Assembly: GCA_051747265.1 (NCBI GenBank)
Contig: JBNJFY010000004.1
Location: 372,001 to 436,000, forward strand
Direction of reading: 5' to 3'
DNA length: 64,000 nucleotides
From: JBNJFY01 sp051747265
GTDB taxonomy: Bacteria > Bacteroidota > Rhodothermia > Balneolales > Balneolaceae
In this document: positions 8,585 to 17,150 of the stretch, in pieces
Layout of the letters: the number at the start of each line of letters is the position of its first letter
How positions within the stretch are numbered: position 1 is the stretch's first letter
The notes under the pieces: model-generated
What the model saw: the letters and a program-made list of their open reading frames with translations, nothing else
The model's database searches: none
What the model was told of the DNA's origin: nothing
Program-made: the position numbers and the translations under genes

Positions 8585-9967
8585 ATGTTCGTTCAATTGC
8601 TCAAACCGGAATTCGAAGAACTTATTGAGGCCAAAGATTGGGTCACCCTCAAGGAGTTATTGAATGATATGCCGGCGGTTGATGTCTCGGATCTGCTGGA
8701 AGAGCTGGATAATAATGTCGCGATTGTCATCTTTCGATTGCTGAAAAAGGAACAAGCAGCCGATGTATTTTCCTATCTCAGTTCTACCAAAGGCGGAGAG
8801 TTGCTCAATGAATTGACCGCACGTCAGCTTACCGAAGTAATGTCTAACTTGGAGCCTGATGAGCGTGTGGCGCTGATGGAGGAGTTACCGGGTGAACTTA
8901 CCCAGCGAATGATGAACTCCATGGCTCCCGAGGATCTAAAGGAGCTCAAATCGTTGTTGGGCTACCCGGAAGAATCTGTAGGGCGGTTGATGACACCGCG
9001 ATATGTGCGCATCAAAAAGGATTGGACGATTGATCGCAGTATGCGCCATATCCGAAAATACGGGCACAGTGCGGAAACCGTAAATGTTATTTATGTCGTC
9101 AACGAACACGAAAAACTGATTGATGACCTTCGTCTGAACGAATTAATCTTGGCGGATCCCGGAGCCAAAATAGAAACCCTGATGGATTATTCATTTGTGG
9201 CACTCAGTGCCTTTGATGATCAGGAGGAAGCGGTGCGCTTGTTGGCTAAATACGATCGTGTAGCGTTGCCGGTAGTAGATTCGGGTGGGGTACTCATCGG
9301 GATGATCACGGCGGATGATGTGTTCGATGTTGCGGAAGAAGAGGTCACCGAGGATATGCAGTTGATGGCCGGTATGGATGCTTTGGATGATTATTACTCG
9401 CAGACATCTATCTTGCAGATGGTGCAAAAACGAATTGGCTGGCTAGCCGTTTTGTTTGTCGGGCAGATGTTGACCGCCACGGCTATGGGTGCTTATGAGA
9501 GTGTGATTGCCAGTGCAGTATTTCTCTCGCTTTTTGTTCCCATGATTATTTCCAGTGGGGGTAACTCGGGCTCACAGGCAGCTACATTGATTATCCGCGC
9601 GCTTTCCACGGACGATATAAATTTAGGTGATTGGTGGAAGGTATTTCGCAGAGAACTGCTATCTGGAGCCATGTTGGGCCTGATATTAGGCTTTTTAGGA
9701 TACTTCGTAATTCTGTTTTATGGCGTTTATACCGGTAAAGCGTTTGATTACGAATTGTTCATGAGTTGTCTGGTGGTCTCACTGAGTTTGGTGGGGGTGG
9801 TCATTTGGGGCAATCTGAGTGGATCCATGCTGCCTTTTTTGCTTTCTAAAATGGGATTGGATCCGGCTGTAACCTCCGCGCCTTTTGTATCTACGTTATC
9901 GGATGTTACTGGAATTGTTATTTATTTTTCGATTGCCGTCGCTTTATTAGAAGGAATTGTCTTATAA
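8585..9967 (+). CDS. mgtE: Magnesium transporter MgtE
   Basis: A 460-aa Mg2+ channel of the inner membrane. It has the expected order: an N-terminal acidic superhelical domain (to about residue 130), a pair of CBS domains (about 131-250), a connecting helix and five membrane segments from about residue 282. The motifs SSGGNSGSQAATLIIRAL and LDPAVTSAPFVSTLSDV, the latter holding the selectivity-filter Asp, are diagnostic. The family is gated by cytosolic Mg2+ binding between the N and CBS domains. The 151-bp leader upstream was inspected and does not resemble an M-box riboswitch. Confidence 0.95.
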   Translation: MFVQLLKPEFEELIEAKDWVTLKELLNDMPAVDVSDLLEELDNNVAIVIFRLLKKEQAADVFSYLSSTKGGELLNELTARQLTEVMSNLEPDERVALMEELPGELTQRMMNSMAPEDLKELKSLLGYPEESVGRLMTPRYVRIKKDWTIDRSMRHIRKYGHSAETVNVIYVVNEHEKLIDDLRLNELILADPGAKIETLMDYSFVALSAFDDQEEAVRLLAKYDRVALPVVDSGGVLIGMITADDVFDVAEEEVTEDMQLMAGMDALDDYYSQTSILQMVQKRIGWLAVLFVGQMLTATAMGAYESVIASAVFLSLFVPMIISSGGNSGSQAATLIIRALSTDDINLGDWWKVFRRELLSGAMLGLILGFLGYFVILFYGVYTGKAFDYELFMSCLVVSLSLVGVVIWGNLSGSMLPFLLSKMGLDPAVTSAPFVSTLSDVTGIVIYFSIAVALLEGIVL

Positions 9968-10040
9968 GCGGTAGAGTTGTTTTATTTTAGAACTGGTTAA
10001 TTATTACGCCATATACCTAACACTGTAACTGTCTTTATTT

Positions 10041-10889
10041 ATGAAAGCCTATCTCGACTTGGTTCGAAATGTACTGGAACATGGGAGCCGAAAGGAAAAT
10101 CGTACGGGTATTGATACCATCAGTAATTTTGCCGAATTCTATAAAGTAGATCTGGCTGAGGGTTTTCCGCTGTTGACCACGAAGAAAGTGTTCTTTAAAT
10201 CGGTGATTATGGAGCTCTTGTGGTATTTGCGGGGGGAAGATCATATCAAGTGGTTGCGGGACGAGCAGGACATCCACATTTGGGACGATTGGGCTGATGA
10301 AGACGGTCATGTTGGGCCCATCTATCCGGTATTATGGCGCCGATTTCCTTATTTCGAAGAAGAAGACGTGAACTTTGAAGGAAACACCGGCAAATTGACC
10401 AAAACCTGTTGGGTAGAAAAAGAGTTCGACCAAGTTCAGCGAGCTATTGATATGCTGAAAAACAACCCTAACTCCCGCCGGATTGTAGTAAGCGCGTGGC
10501 ATCCGGGTTTATTGCCTAAAATGGCGTTACCACCCTGCCATATCATGTACGTATTTAATGTTCAGGATGGACGTCTCAATTGCCACCTTACCCAACGCTC
10601 CGGTGATATCGCCTTGGGGATACCTTTTAATTTGGCTTGTTATTCCGCGCTTACCATGGCCATTGCTCAAGAAGTAGGGTTAGAGCCGGGCACTTTTGCT
10701 CATACCATCGTGGATGCGCACATTTATGAGAACCACGTGGATGGGTTAAAAGAACAACTAACCCGGGAGCCGCGGGAATTACCCACGCTTAAAATCGCCG
10801 ATAAGCCGGTGGACGATCTCACCTATGAAGACTTCACGCTGGAGAATTACAATCCGTATCCCCACATCAAATTTGAGGTAGCCGTATGA
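10041..10889 (+). CDS. thyA: Thymidylate synthase ThyA
   Basis: Converts dUMP to dTMP with methylenetetrahydrofolate as methyl donor and reductant. The nucleophile is C166 in LPPCHIMYVF, with the phosphate-binding NSRRIV, the QRSGDIALGIPFNLA and the DAHIYENHV motifs present. At 282 aa it is slightly longer than the E. coli enzyme because of an acidic insertion around residues 103-125. The conserved stretch after WDDWADEDG reads GPIYPVLWR where many ThyA proteins have GPVYGxQWR, a mild divergence. It overlaps folA by 4 bp (ATGA), so the two are translationally coupled. Confidence 0.95.
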   Translation: MKAYLDLVRNVLEHGSRKENRTGIDTISNFAEFYKVDLAEGFPLLTTKKVFFKSVIMELLWYLRGEDHIKWLRDEQDIHIWDDWADEDGHVGPIYPVLWRRFPYFEEEDVNFEGNTGKLTKTCWVEKEFDQVQRAIDMLKNNPNSRRIVVSAWHPGLLPKMALPPCHIMYVFNVQDGRLNCHLTQRSGDIALGIPFNLACYSALTMAIAQEVGLEPGTFAHTIVDAHIYENHVDGLKEQLTREPRELPTLKIADKPVDDLTYEDFTLENYNPYPHIKFEVAV

Positions 10890-11359
10890 TTCTAGCCTCT
10901 ATTGTGGCTCATGATCCTCATTTAGTGATCGGGAAAGATGGTACACTGCCTTGGCACTATTCGGAAGATCTGAAGTTTTTTAAACGAACGACTATGGGTC
11001 ATCCAATCGTGATGGGGCGGGGCGTATTTGAAGAACTGGATGAGAAACCGTTACCCGGCCGGCGCAATGTGGTTTTATCGCGTACCAGAACCTATGATCA
11101 GGTGGAAACCTACAGTAGTTGGAAAGCGGCTAGAGAGGCACTTTCGGGGGAAGAAAAAGTGTTTATCATAGGTGGGGGAGAGATCTATCGTCAGACGATG
11201 GACGAAATTGATTTGTTATATGTTACATTAGTTCATCAGGAATATGAAGGTGATACGTTTTTCCCGGAATATCGCGATGATATATCCAGTGTCTGGACAG
11301 AGATTGATCGGGAGGAACGCGATAAACTTACTTTCCTCACTTATCAGCGTAAAGCCTGA
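10886..11359 (+). CDS. folA: Dihydrofolate reductase
   Basis: Reduces dihydrofolate produced by ThyA back to tetrahydrofolate, using NADPH. The N-terminal ASIVAHDPHLVIGKDGTLPW matches the Met20-loop region, with the active-site acid in SEDLKFFK, GHPIVMGR following, and FIIGGGEIYRQ as the NADPH glycine motif. At 157 aa it is normal length. The ATG overlaps the thyA stop codon. The pseudogene on the opposite strand ends 21 bp beyond its stop, with no clear terminator between. Confidence 0.95.
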   Translation: MILASIVAHDPHLVIGKDGTLPWHYSEDLKFFKRTTMGHPIVMGRGVFEELDEKPLPGRRNVVLSRTRTYDQVETYSSWKAAREALSGEEKVFIIGGGEIYRQTMDEIDLLYVTLVHQEYEGDTFFPEYRDDISSVWTEIDREERDKLTFLTYQRKA

Positions 11360-11379
11360 GTTATAGGAACTGAGTATTT

Positions 11380-12164
11380 TTATGCTTCACGAGTTACCGA
11401 TTCAGCTTCTTCGGCAGAGGCGACTGGGGAGCTAGTTTCAGTTCGATCTTGGAAGACCAAGAGGGTAGGACAAGCAACGGCCTTTTGTAGGTTCTCATGA
11501 ATGCGGGTGAACCAGCTTTCCCGCTCATCTTGCTTAGACTCGGATATAATTACCAGATCATCCGGTGCTGCAATTTGCTCAACGGCATCTACTATATTTC
11601 CTACCTGGACCGTTCGTACCCTTATTTGATCTCGATCCAATCCGGATCGCTGAAGTTGACGAAGCCCTACTGATTTTAGTAGATCCTTGTTGGATATATC
11701 TAACTGTTCGGATTCATTGGTTTCCATAGCATCCGGCATAATCATGAGTGAGACGGGTAATTGACTAGATTCAGCCAACTCGCGCAGAATGGTTCCCAGC
11801 CGAGCATTAATTTGATCTTCTCTGTATACAGGTACTAACAGTCGGTTGAGCGATTCCATGGGTTGAGGGGTCAATAACGCATGGGCATTAATGTGATCCA
11901 CAAATTCAGAGATACTTTCAGTGATATTCGGAGTGAATATCAATTCCCGATCCAAGTCAATCTTTGCTAGGGACAAATCATCCAAATAGTGATTCAAGCC
12001 TCCCAACGCAAAATGTAATCATGGCGACCAGTCCGGCATAGCCAGCCGCTATGGCGGGGAATACAAATGCCTGCACCAACCATCGATCCTATCCCAATAG
12101 CTAAAGCGGCCGGTAATCTCAGAGTTCGTTCCAGTTTGTCATCTGTAGTTTTTGGACTGGTCAT
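11380..12164 (-). pseudogene. Decayed APC-family amino-acid permease with C-terminal Usp domain
   Basis: Read on the minus strand from the ATG at 12164, the N-terminus (MTSPKTTDDKLERTLRLP, then AIGIGSMVGAGI) is that of an amino-acid permease fused to universal-stress domains. It then breaks. Near 12060-12070 the frame must shift to continue as PAIAAGYAGLVAMITF, and in the T-run at 12010-12013 it shifts again to read ALGGL. At about 12000 the sequence jumps directly to a soluble C-terminal region (about 200 aa, NRLLVPVYRED...LVIISES...CPTLLVFQD) that resembles Usp domains. The transmembrane core expected in the family (about ten further helices) is missing. Two frameshifts plus a large deletion make this a pseudogene; a MITE sits 5 bp upstream of the ATG. 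Confidence 0.8.
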
Positions 12165-12303
12165 TAACCGAGGGCTTTGCAAAACCTTCCGAAATTTATT
12201 CGGTCATGCCAAGATGTAGTAACAATCACCGTTTACACAATCTAATCAGGGGATTGCCGCACTACGTTCGCAATGACAGGTAGTTTTGGAAAGCCCTCTA
12301 ACC
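12165..12303. mobile_element. MITE copy A (129 bp) with 5-bp target duplication
   Basis: The element spans 12170-12298 and is flanked by direct repeats TAACC (12165-12169 and 12299-12303). Its ends are inverted: GAGGGCTTTGCAAAAC at the left and the complement of GAGGGCTTTCCAAAAC at the right. The interior has no open frame of note. A second copy at 43121-43249 lies in the opposite orientation and differs at only a handful of positions; a third, diverged copy is at 39440-39565. Size, inverted ends and target duplication fit a non-autonomous element moved by a transposase encoded elsewhere. Confidence 0.85.
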
Positions 12304-12548
12304 GTAAGAAATTTTGAAATATCTACTTTTCTGTAGTAACTCGATGCGAGGCAATGAAGTTCAATGATTAATAAATGGTTAGATTCTTATATACTAGTAC
12401 AAACATGTTAGCACGAACATGTTATAGCTAGGATGGTTGGATTTCAACTACATTACATACAAATCTTCATCAGGAATGAATGATGAGATTGATCTACTCT
12501 TATTCCCTTCAATACAAAAATACAACTATTAACCCTGTAGTTGTATAA

Positions 12549-12584
12549 GCCTGCGCACTCCCCTGTGGCGCAGGCTTTTTTTTT
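12549..12584 (+). terminator. Rho-independent terminator, + strand
   Basis: GCCTGCGC (12549-12556) pairs with GCGCAGGC (12568-12575) around an 11-nt loop and is followed by nine T (12576-12584). No annotated + strand gene ends nearby; the closest is folA, 1.2 kb upstream. It therefore suggests an unrecognised short transcript. Confidence 0.8.
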
Positions 12585-12654
12585 GCGTATGTGTCTCGTA
12601 TTGATATTAGGAAAAGATCTGCTGCTTTGCGGAGGGCCATAAAAGGGGAAACAT

Positions 12655-12689
12655 AAAAAAGGCCCGTTGTGATGGTTGGCACAACGGGC
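12655..12689 (-). terminator. Rho-independent terminator of the DUF5916 gene
   Basis: On the minus strand GCCCGTTGTG pairs with CACAACGGGC (12680-12689 with 12662-12671, 8-nt loop) and is followed by six T (complement of 12655-12660). It lies 67 bp downstream of the DUF5916 stop codon. Confidence 0.85.
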
Positions 12690-12755
12690 TCTCAGGGTTA
12701 TGGAATCTTGCCCAAAAGCTACTAAAGGCCAAAATCCCACAAATAAAATATTTTA

Positions 12756-15482
12756 TCAGGAGCCAAACCAGTAACTCAATTTTACCATTAGCACATTGGT
12801 AGGTTGAGCAGCGATTAGCTCACTTGTATCATGTACTACGGAAAAATTCCCTGTTTGTTCGAACGAATTTCTATCGTGTTGCCAAACAAGGTATAAGATT
12901 GATCCCGGCTTGTATTCCCAACGAAATACCAGGTTGCTCTGAATAGTGCGGTAATTAAAATCCCTATCTTGAAATGTGAACTCATTAGCAGGTCCCTCGT
13001 TGTCCGGATCAACTATATAAATACCGTTTTCATAGGACAACGTTCCACGATCCTGCCCATAACGGCTGAATCGCGACTTCCCCGGTGTAGTAAATTCCTT
13101 GTAATCAGAATAAGCACCACTACTGATATATGGGCGTATATAGGTTTGTAAGCTGATATCGGGTGTAAACGTCCAATCCATTCTCAGTGCGGTAGACCAA
13201 GTAGTCCGTTGGATATCGGCAAACACATACCGTTTGCCAAATGTATGATCCGCGGTTGGATCCGTCACAGCTGTTACATATTGACGGGTACTTTTTTGGG
13301 TATTGTAGTTGGGTTTCAATTCTACCTGAATGAAGGAGGTCGGGCGCAATATCAGGTTGATGAAGTAGTCGTTGGTAAAACCACCGGTTTCACTATTATC
13401 CCGTGAATGTCCGAGGGAGAAAGCCACTTTTTTGGAACGATCGCTTTCTAAGACTAACGATCCATAGGCACTACCCGGTTCCAAGGCGAGAGGGCCACCA
13501 CGTAGCATGCGATCATCATAGGTTTCCAGCCGAAACCCCGTTCGAAAATTTACACGCCAAAGGTTGGTCAATTGGGCACTGGTAATCAGATCGTATCCAT
13601 TTTCGGTTTGTTCGCCCCCAAAATTCCAAGCGTGAAATTTATTTAAGCCGATACGGTAATTTCGGAAAGGGCCAACCGGATCGGTTTGACGATATTCCCA
13701 AAAGTACGCCATCCCGTGATAATCCACACGCTTTTGGTACCCGATATCATTGACTTCATAGCCGGGTGTAACCACAGAGTAAGAAACAGACCCACGCCAG
13801 TGTTTTCCTCCAAACCGAGCGAAGGACAGTTGACCGGCCAGTCCTTGCATCGCAGTTCGATTCGGATCCACGGATAGATAGTCGGCATCTGGTCGGTTGA
13901 AATAGCGGGCGCTACTTAGTTGGGTTCGAAGGAGGGCTTCTTTAGACCCGGATACGGAACTAATTGAGGTGGTTCCACTTAAGATCCATTCGCGATCATT
14001 CCAATAGTGTTCAAAATCTAATCCTCCGATGTAGGAAGCCTCATGCAATTGGCTTTTAAGGTAATCGGCCCTCATGAAGCGATTGACGGCACCTGCATAC
14101 ATACCGATAACCGTATTCCCTTGGTTGAAATCTTGCTTGAGACGACTTACAAAATAGTTGGTCGGCGGTTCAATACTGAGGGAGCCTTGGGTGCCATCGG
14201 TGATCTGATAGTTTGACTTCTCTCTGGTGGTCAACGCATTCAATACTCCAACTGATAAACCTTGTTGGGTTTTACCACTTAGTTTAACCGCGCTGGCAAT
14301 GGTGGTGAAATCCGGACGATCGACAAATGGAGCTTCTATACCCGCTTGGGCTACACTTCCACTAGGGGATCGGCCAATGCGGCGGGAGTAGAAGGTGAGT
14401 GGGTTTCCGAACATGCTAAAGCTAGAAGTGCTACCGAAATCGAATATTTCGTTGCCCTCTACAAAAAAGGCTCGTTGCTCGGAGAAATACGTTTCGTACG
14501 CACTCAAATTAATTTGGTCTGGATCCGCCTCAACTTGACCAAAATCAGGATTGATCGTAGCCGAAAGGGTAAGATCGGAAGTGACGCCATATTTAATATC
14601 AGCACCCACTGAACCAAACAGTTCATTTTGATTATAATAGGGATTTTCCTGTTGGTGAGGAGCTCGAGTTACGCTACCGGACACATAGGGAGTGATCTCC
14701 AGACGACGTGGTTGCTCTAAATTTTTAATGCCCCGAAGTTCTCCGAACTTGGAGACCATACCCGATTCCTGTTGTGGGGTCGGCGACCAGAATGAAATTT
14801 CATCTTTTCGAGCAATTTCACGCTGGAAATTAACACCCCATGTCTGCTTGTGATTTTGGTTGGTAAATCGAAGTTGGGAGAGGGGGATTTTTATCTCCAC
14901 CGTCCATCCATCTTCCTGAATTTTAGTTTTGGCGGTCCAGATGGCATCCCAACGTTCGTCTTCATTGGTATCGTTGGATATGAGCAAATCTTTACGTACC
15001 CCCAACGGATTCACTCCAAACGTAAAACTGGTTTTATCATCATTGTAGCTATCCAGCCCTACATAGAACCAATCGCTGTAGGCCGAACCATCTTTGCGAA
15101 ACAGAGTGGCAGCAACCGAATCGATAGCGCTATCATAAGCTTTGGCTGCTATATATAGCGCTTCTTTGGTATAAATAATGCGCGCTTCGGTCGCTTCTGT
15201 TGCTGGTTGTCCATCATTCGGAGCTCGTTGAATAAAACCAGTAGCCACCTCTGCCTGGTTCCATATAGGCTCATTCAATTGTCCGTCAATTACAATTTTT
15301 TCCGCATGATCATAAAAGGTAGCGTGAACAGTTGGGACTTCTTTTCCCCGTGAAGTTGCTCCAGTGTTGGCACTCGTTCCAGATGCTGATCGTTGTGCGT
15401 TGACGATTAAGGGAAGACTTAACATTATGCCCCAAGTCAACAGCGTTACCTTTTTTAAGCGTGAAAACTTATTAATACCCAT
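12756..15482 (-). CDS. DUF5916 outer-membrane protein with N-terminal CBM9-like domain
   Basis: A 908-aa exported protein. A signal peptide (about residues 1-30, ending VNAQ) precedes a CBM9/carbohydrate-binding-like domain (about 50-235, starting KIVIDGQLNEPIWNQAE). Next comes the long DUF5916 region, which begins RRLEITPYVSG and is rich in alternating aromatic strands, consistent with an outer-membrane barrel; it ends in the aromatic strand VKLSYWFGS. The family is very common in Balneolota/Rhodothermota and its role is unknown. I take the ATG at 15482; a GTG lies immediately before it. It is monocistronic with its own terminator at 12655-12689 and is divergent from the ECF sigma gene, 361 bp away. 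Confidence 0.85.
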   Translation of the reverse strand: MGINKFSRLKKVTLLTWGIMLSLPLIVNAQRSASGTSANTGATSRGKEVPTVHATFYDHAEKIVIDGQLNEPIWNQAEVATGFIQRAPNDGQPATEATEARIIYTKEALYIAAKAYDSAIDSVAATLFRKDGSAYSDWFYVGLDSYNDDKTSFTFGVNPLGVRKDLLISNDTNEDERWDAIWTAKTKIQEDGWTVEIKIPLSQLRFTNQNHKQTWGVNFQREIARKDEISFWSPTPQQESGMVSKFGELRGIKNLEQPRRLEITPYVSGSVTRAPHQQENPYYNQNELFGSVGADIKYGVTSDLTLSATINPDFGQVEADPDQINLSAYETYFSEQRAFFVEGNEIFDFGSTSSFSMFGNPLTFYSRRIGRSPSGSVAQAGIEAPFVDRPDFTTIASAVKLSGKTQQGLSVGVLNALTTREKSNYQITDGTQGSLSIEPPTNYFVSRLKQDFNQGNTVIGMYAGAVNRFMRADYLKSQLHEASYIGGLDFEHYWNDREWILSGTTSISSVSGSKEALLRTQLSSARYFNRPDADYLSVDPNRTAMQGLAGQLSFARFGGKHWRGSVSYSVVTPGYEVNDIGYQKRVDYHGMAYFWEYRQTDPVGPFRNYRIGLNKFHAWNFGGEQTENGYDLITSAQLTNLWRVNFRTGFRLETYDDRMLRGGPLALEPGSAYGSLVLESDRSKKVAFSLGHSRDNSETGGFTNDYFINLILRPTSFIQVELKPNYNTQKSTRQYVTAVTDPTADHTFGKRYVFADIQRTTWSTALRMDWTFTPDISLQTYIRPYISSGAYSDYKEFTTPGKSRFSRYGQDRGTLSYENGIYIVDPDNEGPANEFTFQDRDFNYRTIQSNLVFRWEYKPGSILYLVWQHDRNSFEQTGNFSVVHDTSELIAAQPTNVLMVKLSYWFGS

Positions 15483-15485
15483 CAC

Positions 15486-15843
15486 GAATTCATTTAAGTG
15501 TTGCGATTATGCCTCGCTCATTCGTGGTTGGGTGTCAATCGGTTGCGTAAAAAATTGTAACCGAACACTTACAATAAATAGGCGTTTCTAATGAAACTTT
15601 TTTTCGGATGAAAATGACTGCCTGATAGGGCGGCTCAATCCGCTGTAATTCTATTAGTACGGGCGCAATCCAAGATTTGTGGGTTCGGTGGATAGCCTTG
15701 GGCAACTACTTTCAATTATTTAGTAACCAATGCGGATCTTGATCGTCTCATAAGCAGATAAGAATTCCAAACAATGAATGCATCCATATTTCGGTTAGTA
15801 TTCAGTATGTTAATAGGTCTAATCATCTAGCTAACAGCCGAAT
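15486..15843. other. Divergent intergenic region
   Basis: This 358-bp gap separates the DUF5916 gene (-) from the ECF sigma gene (+), so promoters for both should lie here. Only a short inverted repeat CGGTT/AACCG (15540-15544 / 15559-15563) was noticed. No box could be assigned with confidence, and no RNA gene or ORF is supported. Confidence 0.3.
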
Positions 15844-16407
15844 ATGGGGCACTCAAAAAGAAAAGACGATCAATTAATACGGGAGGTTTTAAACGGTGAA
15901 CGTGAAGCCTTCCGACCACTAGTAGATCGTTATGCGCCCATGGTTTTTTCCCTGACCAATAGATATACCCTTCGAGAAAGTGATGCTGAGGAATTAGCGC
16001 AAGAGATCTTTGTGAAAGCTTACGAGCGATTATCCTCCTTTGATGGCCAATCAAAATTTTCAACATGGTTGTATTCGTTAGCGCGCAATCATTGCTTGGA
16101 TTATGCTAAAAACATACGACGGAAGAATAGATCACTCAGTGAATTGGACGAATATGAATTGGAACAGCAAATGGGAGAGAGTGACCCGCCTGACGAGAGG
16201 ATAGAAAGAGAAGAGCGCATCGCGTTAATGGAACAAGCTCTGCAAGAAATTAAACAGGAATACGCGGAGGCTTTTTTACTAAAATATAAGGACCAATTGA
16301 CCTATCAGGCGATGGCGGACCGATTGGGCGTAACGGTTAGTGCTCTGAAACTACGAGTACATAGAGCCAAAAAAGAATTGCGCACCTTTATGTTAAATCA
16401 CAGTTGA
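15844..16407 (+). CDS. ECF-type RNA polymerase sigma factor
   Basis: A 187-aa extracytoplasmic-function sigma factor. Region 2 (about 25-95) contains LVDRYAPMVFSLTNRY, the core-binding DAEELAQEIFVKAYERLSSF and FSTWLYSLARNHCLDY. An acidic linker follows, and region 4 (about 130-180) has LLKYKDQLTYQAMADRLGV as the helix-turn-helix with KLRVHRAKKELR. The next gene is a membrane anti-sigma factor starting 12 bp after the stop, the usual sigma/anti-sigma arrangement. It probably drives its own locus, but I could not identify a target promoter. Confidence 0.93.
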   Translation: MGHSKRKDDQLIREVLNGEREAFRPLVDRYAPMVFSLTNRYTLRESDAEELAQEIFVKAYERLSSFDGQSKFSTWLYSLARNHCLDYAKNIRRKNRSLSELDEYELEQQMGESDPPDERIEREERIALMEQALQEIKQEYAEAFLLKYKDQLTYQAMADRLGVTVSALKLRVHRAKKELRTFMLNHS

Positions 16408-16418
16408 GGGTGAATGTC

Positions 16419-17150
16419 ATGGAGATCGAAGAAAAATTCATAGCCTACATCAATGGCGAGTTATCTGCTGGGGAAGAGCAAGAAATTTTACATGTAATTG
16501 CGGAGGATGATGAGCTACGTAATTTGTTACGATTTGAGCTACAGCTTTCGCAGGATATGCCATTGGAATCGTTGAATACCACTTTTGATCAACAAACCGT
16601 ACCCCAAGGATTTGCAGATCGGGTAATGCTGAGCATTGAGCAAGAGCAAGAACAGGAGTCGAGGGATCGTGCTAGCCTGTTGACCCAAGGGCTCCAAACA
16701 CTTAAAAATGCTCTGTGGGAGCGTCGTACGCTTCAATGGAGACCAGCCTACGGAATGTTAGCTAGTATTTTGCTGGTATTTAGTGTCATATATCTGTGGC
16801 AAACACCGAATAGGGGTGTAGATGAGAATACGGTGGTAAATATACAGGAAGCCCAACAGCCGTATCAGAATGTAGCGGCTACCACTCAACATGTAATGCT
16901 TCGTTTTGTATACATCGATGATCAGGCGCAATCCATAGCGGTGGCCGGTGACTTTAGCAACTGGGAGCCCATTCCATTAAGTCAGAAAATGGTCAATGGC
17001 AAAAAAGTGTGGACCGGCATGGTCAAAATGTCCCGGGGCGAGCACAATTATATGTTCCGGGTTGATGGTGAAAAATGGGTTACCGATCCGATGGCCTCCG
17101 TTCAACGTGATGACGGCTTTGGAAATAAAAACGCGGTGATCTATTTATGA
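16419..17150 (+). CDS. Membrane anti-sigma factor with periplasmic CBM48 domain
   Basis: A 243-aa single-pass protein. The cytoplasmic N-terminus (about 1-105) begins MEIEEKFIAYINGELSAGEE, which resembles anti-sigma N-termini but has no cysteine at all, so no ZAS zinc motif. A membrane helix lies at about 111-128 and a periplasmic CBM48/isoamylase-N-like domain at about 158-243 (AVAGDFSNWEP, GEHNYMFRVDGEKWVTDP, DDGFGNKNAV). The ATG at 16419 is preferred over the TTG at 16404 because GAGGG lies 8 bp upstream of it. It overlaps the barrel gene by 4 bp (ATGA). Inference: binding of a glycan or a partner by the CBM48 domain controls release of the sigma factor. Confidence 0.82.
   Translation: MEIEEKFIAYINGELSAGEEQEILHVIAEDDELRNLLRFELQLSQDMPLESLNTTFDQQTVPQGFADRVMLSIEQEQEQESRDRASLLTQGLQTLKNALWERRTLQWRPAYGMLASILLVFSVIYLWQTPNRGVDENTVVNIQEAQQPYQNVAATTQHVMLRFVYIDDQAQSIAVAGDFSNWEPIPLSQKMVNGKKVWTGMVKMSRGEHNYMFRVDGEKWVTDPMASVQRDDGFGNKNAVIYL

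Larger units (their letters stand above)
12304..12755. other. Intergenic region with two opposed terminators
   Basis: No convincing gene is present between the MITE and the DUF5916 gene. The stretch is AT-rich up to about 12540. It holds two copies of the palindrome AACATGTT (12402-12409 and 12416-12423, 14 bp centre to centre), which look operator-like; two tiny + strand frames (16 aa at 12433-12483, 18 aa at 12476-12532); a small hairpin (TACAACT 12521-12527 / AGTTGTA 12539-12545); and the two terminators listed separately. A short + strand transcript ending at 12584 is possible but unproven. Confidence 0.4.

Noticed and set aside
11994..12182. Independent small membrane protein
   Set aside because: Its N-terminus is that of an APC permease and its last ~20 residues are frameshifted permease sequence, so it is part of the pseudogene.
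12170..12298. Assignment of the MITE to a named IS family
   Set aside because: The inverted ends and 5-bp duplication are clear, but no transposase is present and I cannot match the ends to one family with confidence.
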